Source of the DNA: Aurantiochytrium sp. KH105
Taxonomy: Eukaryota > Sar > Bigyra > Thraustochytrida > Thraustochytriidae
NCBI GenBank assembly: GCA_003116975.1
Contig: BGKB01000016.1
Location: 3,127 to 67,126 of the forward strand
Length of the DNA stretch: 64,000 nt
Direction of reading: 5' to 3'
Part shown: positions 17,804 to 28,060 of the stretch, in pieces
Position numbering within the stretch: the first letter of the stretch is position 1
How the letters are laid out: the number at the start of each line of letters is the position of its first letter
Translations under genes and position numbers: made by a program
The notes under the pieces: model-generated
Database searches by the model: none
Seen by the model: only the letters and a program-made list of their open reading frames with translations
Told to the model about the DNA's origin: nothing

Positions 17804-20119
17804 TTGGGCTTACGGACAACATCGTGTTGCTTTACGACGCACAGGGGCGCAGCAGAGTCGATTATTCGCAACGTGGACAAGCGCACCTCCCGGCGCGAGA
17901 ACCGCGCAGCGTTCAAGGAAGGCATCGCGCAGTTTCGGGAAAAGCATGGTCTTGCGATAGCTTCTGAAGAGTTGACGTCGCCAGACGCAGAGGTGAGTAA
18001 CGCGCACGAAGGCCCGGATGATCAGGTTGTTCGAGTTTTTGTTCGAAAGCGACCCATTTTTGCGCACGAGCTCGAACAAAAGGAGTTCGATGTAATCTCG
18101 TGCGACAAGGTGAACGGCGACCTGTACATTCACGATGCTCGCATGGAAGCCGACATGAAAGGCCGGTATCTGAATAATCATCGCTTCAAATTCACCAAAG
18201 TCTTCTCTGAGAAGGATGAAAGTGATCTTGTCTTTACCGAGGTGGTCCAGCCCCTGGTTAATCTTGTGCGACAAGGTGGAAATGGTACGGTTCTCATGTA
18301 CGGGCAGACGGGATCGGGCAAAACGTATACAATGTCGCACATTTACTATCGCGCAGCATGGAGTCTCTTCGAGGCGGCTGCCAATCATGTGCAGGGACCT
18401 GCCGTGCAGCACGCGTGGATCTCATTCGTGGAACTCACGGGAGATACTTGTGCCGATTCGCTCAATGACAATCACAAGTTGCAGCTTCTTACGTGTCCCA
18501 ATGGCGACGTCATGACTTTTCCCGCGGTGCAAGTCGAAGTGTCATCGCCACAAGAACTGCACGACTGCATCAAGTTTGCCTGCAGCGTACGAGCCACCGC
18601 GGCCACTGGTGTGCACGATCAGTCTTCGCGCTCTCATGCAATCTGTCGCGTTGAAATGGAAAACGGGAACGCCTTAACTATGGTGGATCTTGCTGGCAGC
18701 GAGCATCGCATCGACTCGGCAGAGCATGATGCCCAGCGCCGAAAGGAAAGCGCTCAAATCAATAGTTCGCTCATGAAGCTCAAAGAATGTATTCGCGCGC
18801 GTGCTAAACAAGCAGACTATATCCCCTACCGTCAAAGCAAGCTCACGCATCTCCTGCGTCCATCCTTTGTTGAAGACGCCGACATAAAGAGTCGTACAGT
18901 GATCATTGCTACAGTTTCGCCTTCCAGCAAGGATACCGAGCATTCACTCAACACCATTCGTCACTCATGCATCATGGATGGTCAGGATCAACCCGAGACG
19001 GAAACTCGTTGGGTTTCAGGCGGAGTCACCACGCGACAAAATTTGCCACCTGTTGATGTGACAATGCTTGCTCGCCAGCGCAAGGCGAAACAGCAGCAGA
19101 AACCTCCGGAACAAGGACCTGGATGGGGGTCAGCTCCTTCGCGCTTCCATGCGCGCGATGGCAGCTTTGACAATGTTGCTCGCGCCGCGAGCCAAAAGAA
19201 AGCTCTCGCGGCAAAGGACAAAAAGCGTCGTCAGGCTGAAAACGTGGCGCGAAAGAAACTTTCGATTGGGGCTCTTCGCAAGCTGGACTTGGCGCGTCAG
19301 CAGCTTGGATCTCGTCAGCGTGAGCGAATGAACCGTCTGCAATTTGAAGCTCAAGAGCGTGCGCGCAAGGAGGCAGACGCGGCGGCTAAAGCACCACCAT
19401 TAAGTTCTGAGCCTCCAAAGTCCAAGACTGAACGAAAATTGAAACCTCCGCCCAAAAGTATCGAACCCGAGTTACAAAGCCAACGCCAGACCCAACGCAA
19501 AAGCCAAAACCAAACCGAAAGCAAAGCCAAAAGTAAAACTTGCATTGCAGACAAGACGCTCGCCTCACAAACAAAGCCGGCCACGCAAGACCGGCCGCAA
19601 GTGGACCTTGACGCACTCCGCACACGTGTTTGGCAAGATCCCGACGTTCCAGATGACCAAAAGGAGGAGTACATTGTCATGCTCGTACAAAAGGCTCGTG
19701 CTCGGGCACAGGCGAGTAAGCAAGGGCCGCTGGCCAGCAAGCCTGTGCCTCGGGCCGCGCATGCAGCTCTGGTCGGTCATCAGGTTGACATGCGGGAGCA
19801 AAAGCCGTTGACTCGTCACGAAAAGGCCCAGCAGGCACGGCGGAAGCTCTTGGAAAAAGAGCACCGACAGGCACAAGCCAAGCTCGACCGGAAAATGGAA
19901 TCGCATAGCAGCATACAGGGCGGAAACAACATGGACGAGCTTCGAGGAGAAGTGGGCCGCCTCCATGCGCAGCTGCAGCAAACGACAGATCAGATAGCAA
20001 AATTTGCGCTCAAGCAACAGTACAACCGGACCAAAGCATCGCTCTTACGACTTGAACGGCAGCGCAAGCAGGCTCATGCTTTACCAGAGCCTACATCTTC
20101 GCCTCGAGGTCTCGAATGA
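17804..20119 (+). CDS. Kinesin-13-like motor protein (5' end uncertain)
   Basis: The open frame encodes 771 residues. The motor domain begins near residue 73 with VVRVFVRKRP, the kinesin-13 style opening followed by an EFDV segment. The P-loop GQTGSGKT is at about 167-174, switch I SSRSH at about 275, and switch II DLAGSE at about 294-300, so an active ATPase is expected. The region after the first strand (EADMKGRYLNNHRFKF) aligns with the class-specific KVD loop of kinesin-13, but EAD replaces KVD. Kinesin-13 proteins depolymerise microtubule ends at spindles and cilia. The tail from about 410 is Lys/Gln/Arg-rich, with coiled-coil tendency at the end. No ATG precedes the motor in this frame: an in-frame ATG at 17777 is cut off by TGA at 17801. 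An unseen upstream exon, a frameshift or a sequence error is likely. Confidence 0.85.
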   Translation: MGLRTTSCCFTTHRGAAESIIRNVDKRTSRRENRAAFKEGIAQFREKHGLAIASEELTSPDAEVSNAHEGPDDQVVRVFVRKRPIFAHELEQKEFDVISCDKVNGDLYIHDARMEADMKGRYLNNHRFKFTKVFSEKDESDLVFTEVVQPLVNLVRQGGNGTVLMYGQTGSGKTYTMSHIYYRAAWSLFEAAANHVQGPAVQHAWISFVELTGDTCADSLNDNHKLQLLTCPNGDVMTFPAVQVEVSSPQELHDCIKFACSVRATAATGVHDQSSRSHAICRVEMENGNALTMVDLAGSEHRIDSAEHDAQRRKESAQINSSLMKLKECIRARAKQADYIPYRQSKLTHLLRPSFVEDADIKSRTVIIATVSPSSKDTEHSLNTIRHSCIMDGQDQPETETRWVSGGVTTRQNLPPVDVTMLARQRKAKQQQKPPEQGPGWGSAPSRFHARDGSFDNVARAASQKKALAAKDKKRRQAENVARKKLSIGALRKLDLARQQLGSRQRERMNRLQFEAQERARKEADAAAKAPPLSSEPPKSKTERKLKPPPKSIEPELQSQRQTQRKSQNQTESKAKSKTCIADKTLASQTKPATQDRPQVDLDALRTRVWQDPDVPDDQKEEYIVMLVQKARARAQASKQGPLASKPVPRAAHAALVGHQVDMREQKPLTRHEKAQQARRKLLEKEHRQAQAKLDRKMESHSSIQGGNNMDELRGEVGRLHAQLQQTTDQIAKFALKQQYNRTKASLLRLERQRKQAHALPEPTSSPRGLE

Positions 20120-20311
20120 TGCAACACTAGTCAAGAAAAGTTGCCATTTCAGTATGTAAAACAGAAGCGAGATATTTTTTTCCTCAATTTCTAAAAACGA
20201 GGCGAGGGGTGAAGCATCGGCAATGCCAAACCCGTTTTGATGCTGCACTCCGCTTTTTCGGGGTCGTTGGGAAAGTCAGAGATAAAGTGCATCATATACC
20301 ACTTACTTGGT

Positions 20312-21793
20312 TTAGTTAACAAGAAGGTTGATCTGCGAGTAAAGTGCGATGATGGACACGAGAACACCAAAGATCGCCAGTGGAAGAGACACCTTGAACT
20401 CCCAGCCATCGTTGCCCTGCTGCTTGGCAAAGGTGTAGTAGAGCATCGATGGGAACACATACGTATTAAGCGCAGTTACAATGGCACCAGTGAGACCGAG
20501 AATGATGGAAAGAGTACCGAGGACGCCCAAGACCGTAGAGAGCACAAGAAGCGTAAGCGTGATGAAAATGGTGCGCTTTGGGTTTTCCTTCTCCACGCGG
20601 TCTATGTCGGCCTGGCCGCCTTCAATATTGAAGAGAGAAGCCGTCAGGTCGCGACGCATTGCATAAACGTAAATCGGGACAGAAGTGCCCAGCTCAAACG
20701 TATAGGTGCATCGAATGACTTGCGCAAAAATGTCCGAGCTTGGAAAAGAGTTTAGAGCATTGTCCTTGACCTTGGGCCCAAAGGCCATGTATGCTCCGAG
20801 CATAATGATCAAATAGTAGACAAAAACCGCGGCAAAAGATCCAGCAACCACAAGCGAGGTGACGCGGATTTTGTGGTCATCGGGCGACTCTTCGGGCCGC
20901 TGGTCCTCGGGCCGCATTCGGGTTCCGTACAGAATCTCGAGGCCAGTCGTGTGAGCTTCCATCGCAAAAGCAAGGATGGCAAGCACGAGGACGGCTTGGT
21001 CGGAAAAAATAAATGGCGCCGGTGCCCCATCGCTTGGACTCGGGTACAAATTGGGTGCAATCGGTAATCCTAGCGCAAGAGCCTCGTCTTCCGTGTAAAC
21101 GGCAGAATCACTCAGGTTACTCACGTGGTATATGGACGCTCCGTAGCACACGAGAACGAGAAAGGCGCCAAAATGCACAAAGGTAGTGAAGGAAATATTA
21201 GCAAAGAGGTCCGGGTCACTGCGCAAGCTCAGAGGCACGATGAAGACCAGCATTATAATGGTAATCAGAAACCAGCTGCGAAGGTACACAGGGAGGTCGC
21301 AGTTCTCGTCAGAGTCCACGCAGCCCATGACGTTGTACTGAATTACCCAAGGAATTGTATCGCGGAGGACGTTCGCATAACCCACAAGAATACCAAATTG
21401 GCCCAGGGTCAGCGAAAGCGCCACGCCCCGCTCGGCACGGCGCCCCCATAATTTGCGCACAGCCCCAGTGTAAGAGCTCACACGGAGGAGCAAGGTAGTC
21501 TTGTACAGCATCATGAGCGTCTCGTACAGCAAAAACGCGGAGACCAGCATGAGTAGCGTCACGAGTCCAAAGCCCGCTCGCGGAATCTGGTATGAGAGCG
21601 CTAGCACACCACCGCTGACTGCAGCGTTGATCAGGCTCCTGGCTGTGCCCCACGCCGACGTGAGCGTGTTATCATCGCGCTGCTCCTCTCGCTGGTCTTC
21701 GATGGCCACGAGGTGTTTCGAGTCCACAGCGATCTTGGACGAGGCGTTGCCGTCCCCCGAGCTCGCGTTCACGCGCACATCCTCGGTCCCCAT
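20312..21793 (-). CDS. Amino acid/auxin permease (AAAP) family transporter
   Basis: The predicted membrane protein has 493 residues and about eleven hydrophobic segments. It starts with a hydrophilic N-tail of about 45 residues. The first segment has the AAAP/SLC38 pattern (SLINAAVSGGVLALSYQIPRAG, in which residues corresponding to N-x-x-x-G-x-G-x-L-x-x-P are partly conserved). Family members carry amino acids with H+ or Na+ across plasma or vacuolar/lysosomal membranes. The substrate cannot be told from sequence. The central loop between segments is acidic, and the last segment ends four residues before the stop. The gene converges with the kinesin gene (192-base gap) and diverges from the PIP kinase gene. 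Confidence 0.85.
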   Translation of the reverse strand: MGTEDVRVNASSGDGNASSKIAVDSKHLVAIEDQREEQRDDNTLTSAWGTARSLINAAVSGGVLALSYQIPRAGFGLVTLLMLVSAFLLYETLMMLYKTTLLLRVSSYTGAVRKLWGRRAERGVALSLTLGQFGILVGYANVLRDTIPWVIQYNVMGCVDSDENCDLPVYLRSWFLITIIMLVFIVPLSLRSDPDLFANISFTTFVHFGAFLVLVCYGASIYHVSNLSDSAVYTEDEALALGLPIAPNLYPSPSDGAPAPFIFSDQAVLVLAILAFAMEAHTTGLEILYGTRMRPEDQRPEESPDDHKIRVTSLVVAGSFAAVFVYYLIIMLGAYMAFGPKVKDNALNSFPSSDIFAQVIRCTYTFELGTSVPIYVYAMRRDLTASLFNIEGGQADIDRVEKENPKRTIFITLTLLVLSTVLGVLGTLSIILGLTGAIVTALNTYVFPSMLYYTFAKQQGNDGWEFKVSLPLAIFGVLVSIIALYSQINLLVN

Positions 21794-22619
21794 TTTCTTG
21801 TCTTCGCGAGGCAGCGGCTACGCGGCAATCACTGTCTGGCGGCCGATGTGTACATCTTCTCCGAGTTCTTCTTCTTCTATCACAGAAAGTATGTGGTTAT
21901 CCCAGCTTGCAGCACGTGCACGAGGTGTGCCCACTTGACTGCGCAACCCTTTTTATGCACGCCTTAGGCCTTGCAGCCCAATAATAATGTGCGTCTCCTA
22001 ATCCTATGCACGTGCGCGCGTTCGTGGGCTTAAACTCCTACGCTGCCCCTCCAATTCAAGGAGGGGGGGTTAGGGGGTATGGTGGACATATAAGGTCCCA
22101 ATAAGAGCCTTTAGGTCGGGTAGCATGTATGAACATTGCGCCGGTAACAGCGCCAAGACTTGCAGAGTAGATAGGGACAAAGGAAAGACGTCCAGTGTGC
22201 AAAAAATCGGTTTCGCGCAGCGACGAAAGACCTGAAAGACCGCGCGTGGCGTATCGAGAAGCGACGTGGAGGAGAAGACAACTTGAAGGTTTACCAAAAC
22301 GAGAGCGAAGAGCAAGGCCAGCGCAGCGTAGCGCGCGAAGCGGGCGTAGCGGGCGACGCAGAATCCCGAGAGAGCGCGCAGTCGCGAGCCAATACGTCGC
22401 GCTGACCTTTGTGTGCTGCCGGCGTGCGAGGACCACGGCGAGCAGAGCACGAAGCAGTGTCGCTTTGGCAAAGGAGAGACAAAACGCAAAAGCCACCTGG
22501 GCCACTCCACTCCCAAACACCTTGAAAAGAGCCCTGCAAGGCAACGCGACCTTGAAGCCGAGATAAAGCACGCACGGCCACGAGATCGATCGACGCGGTC
22601 GGGGTCGATTGCATTCACA
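21794..22619. other. Divergent promoter region, transporter / PIP kinase
   Basis: The region is bidirectional, between two ATGs. It contains a G-rich stretch at about 22061-22079 and a short TTC run near 21868-21876. Open frames in 22056-22640 have no domain character and are taken as chance. Confidence 0.4.
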
Positions 22620-25600
22620 ATGGACGCGGGCTCGGGACACCGCGCGACGCGCGCAAAATCAATTGCCTGCGGCGCAGAGCTCTCACGACGACGCGTGAGC
22701 TCGCAATCAACGCAAGGACCGTTATTGAGCGCTGCTGCAGAGCGAAGACTGCTTCAGGCGACGCAAGGAGCACATGCTATCGCATCAAGCAACAGGGCCC
22801 GCGTCGGCTCCCGCTTGACGGAGAATTTTGAGGACAGGAAACGCCGTCTGCAAGAGGAGTGCGATCGTCGACTGGTCCGCGCGGGCTTGGAGCCCGCGTC
22901 CCAGACAGCCAAAACGGTACGCGACAGACTTTCGTACCAGCCGCAAAGTCATTTTGCTTCGCGCGAGGAAGATAGCCCTGCAATGGCATCCCCGCGTCTA
23001 TCAATCCAGTCTCGCCGCATTGTTACAGAACAGGAAAACCGCGTGGCAGAGTCTCAGTCCTCACCCAGGGCGTCTCAACTTGGTTCGACCTCGCCGCTGG
23101 TGAAAACTGCTTCTCCAAGGGGAGCAAAGCCATCCGGTTCATCCTCGCTAGGGCAGGTTCCATCCCTGCAAGCACGCTCTTCGAGGTCTTCCTCGCTTCG
23201 TTCGTCCTTGCTGCAATCTTCGGTTCCGTCCCCTTCGACGAGCTCCAGCCGTTCGCGGAGTGCGAGTATCAAGACCGCCAAGAATAATTCGCGGGGGTCA
23301 ACTCTCCGTACAGCCGTGCACGAAAGATGCGACGAAGCAGTCTCGAGACCGGAACAAAGCGTCGCTTCGGCACCAGCACCCGTTCCTTCGACGGCATCAA
23401 TAACGCTGATTCCGGAATCATGTTCCAAGCCTGCATCTCGACTCGAACAGGTCTCCAAAGAAGCTCAAAGCACATCAAAAATCAGCACAACAACCTTTTC
23501 GCCCCGAGAAACTGCACCAAGAGGTCCAAATGCAGAAAAAACGAATGAAACTGCAGTGGCAGGACTTGCATCGGGCTCCAGCAGGTTGGGCGCTGATGGG
23601 AGGCAGGCACGCTCACTTGTAGAAAAGATGCCGCAACGGGTAATCGAAAGCGCCAAGAGAGATTCGAAAGTTACAGTGAACGCACTCAGTCCCTCCGCAG
23701 CTGTGACTGATGCAAGACTATCGCAAGAAGCAGGCACCAAGACGTTGCAGAGGGCAGACGTTGTTGCCGAGGAAAAGGAAGATGGCTTTCAAGCTAATGA
23801 TGATGCATCTCCGAGCATAGAAATTTTCATCACAAAGGAAGAATCTGCATGCGATCTGAAATCAAACGAGGTTCTTTCACCTGAAGCGGAGGAAAAGGGC
23901 GATGACGTCACAGACCGCATTGCTGAGGCTGGCATGAAGCAAGACGAAAAAGGAGACGAGGGCGAAAACGGACAAAAGGAGGAAGAAGAGAGCGAGGAAG
24001 AGGGATCGTTCAGGTCTCTCGAGGGCGCAACCCAGACGGGAGGCCCCATCGATGAAGCCACGCTGGCAAGCCTGCAGAAATCACTAAGTCAAGACACCCC
24101 CGTGCGGGAGTTCCGTTCGACCTCGGCGCCATCGGCACCAGCCGACATCCATCCGTCTGGTCAGCGGTCTTCGTCCGTTGTGGAAACGGCGCGACGAAGC
24201 GACGCTGTAGGAGATCAAAGTAGTGCAGCCCCGCAGAGACAGCAGGAGTCTTTATTAGGCCGAGTACTTAGTCACGGCATCCATCTTGCCTTGACGCAAG
24301 ATCGGCTTCAGCCGCAGCGTGACACGAGCCCAGAAGACTTTACTCAGGTTGTGCAGCACCAGCCATACTTGGAACTATCGTCGCGGCGGACTTTCCAATT
24401 CCGCCTCTCTGACTGGTGTCCGGTGGTCTTTCGCAACTTGCGTCAGCAACAAGACATTCAGGAGGATGATTATCTGACGTCAATGTGCGGAGAAGCTTTG
24501 CGAGGCGGAGCGCAGGGAAGTGGAAAGAGCGGCGCGATTTTTTTCAAGAGTGCAGATCAAAAGTTTGTCGTCAAGGAAGTCCGACGATCGGAACGTGAAA
24601 CACTTCTCCGCATTCTGCCGAGCATGGTCGAGCACGTGACCTCGTACCCGCACTCGTACCTGCCCAGATTTCTGGGTCTATACACTGTGGACGCCATTCC
24701 CGACGTGCTTCCGCAAAGCATGACGATTGTCGTCATGACGAACGTGCTAGAGTTCCCACCAAAGCAAACAAGCCTGCAGCTAAACGAGGTGTACGATCTG
24801 AAGGGTTCCGTGCACAATCGATTTACCTGTTCGCCAAACAAAGCCTTGCATGCAGGAGCAACTCCACCGCTGGGCCGAAAGTCCTCCGTGGATGGCACAC
24901 CATCTGCGACGAAACGCTTGTCGCTGCAACACTCGTTTAGCTCGCCTTCATCGGTTTGTTCGACACCAAGCACCATCGGCAAGGCAGGTGTCACCAGCCT
25001 GTCGCGTCAAAACAGCGTATTGAGTAGCGGCGGCGCAATGCAGGCTGCAGGAAGCACATTCTCGACGCCGACTTTTCAAACGCGGCGCGGGTCGACTGGG
25101 ACGACGCCGTCCGGGTCAAAGCCATTTGTATTGAAGGACTTAAATCTGCGAAGTCGTTTCGCGCTGGGTCCCAAGCGCAAGGCCCTTCTTGTGAGCCAGC
25201 TGCAACACGATGTGGAGTGGTTGGAGCGGCATAATCTCATGGATTATTCATTTCTGGTGGGCGTGGCCTCGGACGACAAGCTGGACGGATCCCCATTCAT
25301 GGGGTCTGCAAGCCAGATCGTGCAGCAGCAGCAAATGCCGCTTGACTCACTAGATTCGCCATCAGGGATTCCTTTTCCTGCTCTGGCGAGCTCGCCGGGG
25401 CCCTCGGAGCTGTCTTCCTGCCGAACTTCGGAGGGCTTTGAGGCGTTCCAGCACGCCGAGGAAGAGGAAGAGGCGCATTCCGAGTTGGGCGCAATCCTGC
25501 GTAGAAACCGACTGCAAAGACAAGAGACAGCATCTTTGCTTCCCGAAGGCTCCACTGTGCAAGTGCAGCTCATTGGCCACGGCAAGGCAAAACGATCTCG

Positions 25601-26651
25601 CGAGAGTTCGACGATCTTTCGTCAGTCGTGTACACTCTATAGCTTTTTGGTGACGCGCGAGCCTGGGCCGCCCTCCCTTGGAGTAGGGGCAGGCGTGGAA
25701 AGCGTTGACAACCCGGAAAAACTGCGAGCGGCTGAGAGTCAACCGACGGCAACAAGCGAGTCAAAGCCTGACATCCAGTGGATTGTCTTTCGTCGATACA
25801 AGGACTTTGAGAAACTACAAAAGGGCCTGCAAGATGAGCTCAAGAGCGCAAATTCTGCCCTTCGGCTGCCTGCACTCCCGCGCAAGCAGCTGATCGGTTT
25901 CATGGAACCTGACTTCGTGCGGCGGCGGCAGCAAGAGCTGACGCAGTGGATCCAGAGCATCTTGAGTCTCGTGAATCACCGGGTCGACAGTCCCGTGTTG
26001 CACGAGTTCCTCACCAATAAGGCCAACAGGTGTCCACCAAAATGGCAGGCTGACCGAAGTTTGCAGCAAATGGTGCAGCGTCGGATTTCCTCGCCCGTGG
26101 TCATGGACCCGGCGTCGAGGCGATCCTTGTCGCTGTCTCGGGCAAGCCATGCAAGCAGACCGGGCCGACGCAGCAGCAGTGGGAGGAAGAGTTTGGGCCG
26201 TGGGTGCAGCAAAAATGGGGCCTCGCGAACGGTCAACACAGGGTTGTCGGGCAGCAACCCTTCGGGCCCGCGCGCATCAACGAGTCCGCCCTCGCAGACG
26301 CCGATGACACCGCAGCGGCCGCGCGCCACGAGCGAGGCTTCTGCGCTCTCGCCTGAGCTCTCTCAGATCTTTGAGCCGAACTCCAAGTTCTGCTTGCCAT
26401 TATGGGCGACCCTGGGCGGCCCAAAGCACCAGGGTTTTGACGCGACGCGAACCTCGAACGCGACGGGCCGCAAGTACCCGGTCAAGCTCTTCGTGGGCAT
26501 TATTGACATCCTCCAGGAGTTCAACCTTTCCAAGAAGCTGGAGAGCGTTTTCAAGGGTCTCACGCAGCACGCGGATGGCATTTCTGCCGTGGATCCAGAA
26601 AGGTACGGCGAGCGCTTCCTCGGATTCGTCGACGAGTTTGTTTTTGAATAA
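22620..26651 (+). CDS. Phosphatidylinositol phosphate kinase with an inserted PX domain
   Basis: One exon encodes 1343 residues. Residues 1-540 are Ser-rich and disordered. The PIP kinase N-lobe begins near 545, with a glycine-rich loop (GAQGSGKSG, about 630) and the ATP-binding Lys in VVKEV (about 650). YDLKGS (about 723) is followed by a Ser-rich insert before VLKDLN (about 838). The catalytic MDYSFLVG is at about 874-881. A PX domain then intervenes (about 978-1140: RRYKDF, LPALPRKQL, RRRQQEL), and the C-lobe resumes with FVGIIDILQ (about 1290). The specificity loop reads KKLE, the Glu typical of type I (PI4P 5-kinase) enzymes rather than the Ala of type II. The likely product is PI(4,5)P2. 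The PX domain retains the Arg that contacts 3-phosphoinositides in relatives, suggesting endosomal targeting. The start at 22620 is the first ATG of the frame. Confidence 0.9.
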   Translation: MDAGSGHRATRAKSIACGAELSRRRVSSQSTQGPLLSAAAERRLLQATQGAHAIASSNRARVGSRLTENFEDRKRRLQEECDRRLVRAGLEPASQTAKTVRDRLSYQPQSHFASREEDSPAMASPRLSIQSRRIVTEQENRVAESQSSPRASQLGSTSPLVKTASPRGAKPSGSSSLGQVPSLQARSSRSSSLRSSLLQSSVPSPSTSSSRSRSASIKTAKNNSRGSTLRTAVHERCDEAVSRPEQSVASAPAPVPSTASITLIPESCSKPASRLEQVSKEAQSTSKISTTTFSPRETAPRGPNAEKTNETAVAGLASGSSRLGADGRQARSLVEKMPQRVIESAKRDSKVTVNALSPSAAVTDARLSQEAGTKTLQRADVVAEEKEDGFQANDDASPSIEIFITKEESACDLKSNEVLSPEAEEKGDDVTDRIAEAGMKQDEKGDEGENGQKEEEESEEEGSFRSLEGATQTGGPIDEATLASLQKSLSQDTPVREFRSTSAPSAPADIHPSGQRSSSVVETARRSDAVGDQSSAAPQRQQESLLGRVLSHGIHLALTQDRLQPQRDTSPEDFTQVVQHQPYLELSSRRTFQFRLSDWCPVVFRNLRQQQDIQEDDYLTSMCGEALRGGAQGSGKSGAIFFKSADQKFVVKEVRRSERETLLRILPSMVEHVTSYPHSYLPRFLGLYTVDAIPDVLPQSMTIVVMTNVLEFPPKQTSLQLNEVYDLKGSVHNRFTCSPNKALHAGATPPLGRKSSVDGTPSATKRLSLQHSFSSPSSVCSTPSTIGKAGVTSLSRQNSVLSSGGAMQAAGSTFSTPTFQTRRGSTGTTPSGSKPFVLKDLNLRSRFALGPKRKALLVSQLQHDVEWLERHNLMDYSFLVGVASDDKLDGSPFMGSASQIVQQQQMPLDSLDSPSGIPFPALASSPGPSELSSCRTSEGFEAFQHAEEEEEAHSELGAILRRNRLQRQETASLLPEGSTVQVQLIGHGKAKRSRESSTIFRQSCTLYSFLVTREPGPPSLGVGAGVESVDNPEKLRAAESQPTATSESKPDIQWIVFRRYKDFEKLQKGLQDELKSANSALRLPALPRKQLIGFMEPDFVRRRQQELTQWIQSILSLVNHRVDSPVLHEFLTNKANRCPPKWQADRSLQQMVQRRISSPVVMDPASRRSLSLSRASHASRPGRRSSSGRKSLGRGCSKNGASRTVNTGLSGSNPSGPRASTSPPSQTPMTPQRPRATSEASALSPELSQIFEPNSKFCLPLWATLGGPKHQGFDATRTSNATGRKYPVKLFVGIIDILQEFNLSKKLESVFKGLTQHADGISAVDPERYGERFLGFVDEFVFE

Positions 26652-28028
26652 GATAGCCTTCGTGGCTCGTGGCTCGACGCGTGTCGTGTGGTGTGGTGAT
26701 GGCGCACGCATTGCCTTGCGTCGTTGGCCTTTTCTAGGATGAAATCATGTTAAAGAAAAAAAGCGTCACATCTGCATTGTGCGCGTGGGATCCCGCAAGG
26801 GCGCTCGCAATCTTGTAACCTGGGCGAGCATATGCGCAGTTTCAACTGCAGTCCATGGCGTCTGTATGCCTTGCGCCCACCCATGCTTCCTTCTAATCTG
26901 CCTGCAGCTGCTTGCCATGCCACTCCAAAACTAGCAACATGCAGTTCCTTTTTCCCACAGTCCGGAAAAAGCAAACCGGGGGGGACGAAAACTGCGCCGC
27001 TGTGCTGAGAAAATCCATTTGCAGCCAGCAGCACAGCAGCCGTCTTTCCTTCGCCTCGTTCTTTTTGCCGGTTCATCACCATATCGATCGAGACAGACGA
27101 TCGATCAAAGATACATGCGCACAAACACCACGCCAGTTGAACAGGCTTGCTAGCATTTCCTCTCCCTCCCTCCCTCCCTCCCTCCCTTCGGGCGCGCGAC
27201 TGCGTCGATCCCTTCAAGTTGCACCTCGCTCGCAGTCGCCACTCGCACGGCGCCTGCGCAGGCGCGTCGCATACGCAGCGTCATCATCTTCGGCCCCGCC
27301 TGCCCCCTCGGGCGTCCGCCGAAGGAGGACCGAGAGGGGCACGCAAGAGCGTCTGCGAGGTCCCAAATGGCCTCTGCAGGAAAGATTTGCTTTGACCAGG
27401 AATCAACCACGCACCCTCACTCACGCCGGTGCCGGTGCCGGTGCCGGTGCCGGTGCCGGTTCTGGCTCCGTTTTTTGTTTTTCATAAGCGTCGGAGACCC
27501 TGGTCGCGATCCCGATCCCGATCATGCTCATGCTCATACTCATGCTCGTGATCACGATCATCATCGAGCGAGCGAGCGAGCGAGCGATCGGGCAGCTGCA
27601 GCGGAGTTCTTCTTGCTTGCGCCAAGCTCGTCTTCGTGCCCAGCTAGCTAGCTACGACCCGCTGCGATCGCGCCACGCCCTCGATCGACCCACGCTCCCG
27701 CGTCGCATGTCGCAGCGTCGCGCGCAGACATCCGCGGTCCTGCCTCCGAGCCCGCTCGCTCGCTCGCTCCAGTGCCATGCCATGCCATGCCATGCCATGC
27801 CGCACCAGGCGCAGCTGCGCTGCACGCGCGGCCGGCCGGCTGTCTCGACCTGCGCCGGGTCGCTCGCTCGCCCGCAGTCGATCCGGCGGCGTCGTCGCAG
27901 CTGCAGCCGCAGTCGGGTCCGTCGGCGCGTGGCGTACGCAGGCGGCGTACGCGACGACGTCGCTCGCGGCCGTCGCCTCGAGGTCCGACAGGCACAACTG
28001 CGCAGCGGCCCTCGCAGGTTTTCTCGCC

Positions 28029-28060
<32 letters not shown>

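Noticed and set aside
17991-18023. Possible 33-base intron in the kinesin gene (GTGAGT...CAG)
   Set aside because: It is far shorter than the two introns seen here (100 and 150 bases), keeps the frame either way, and gives no improvement to the family alignment.
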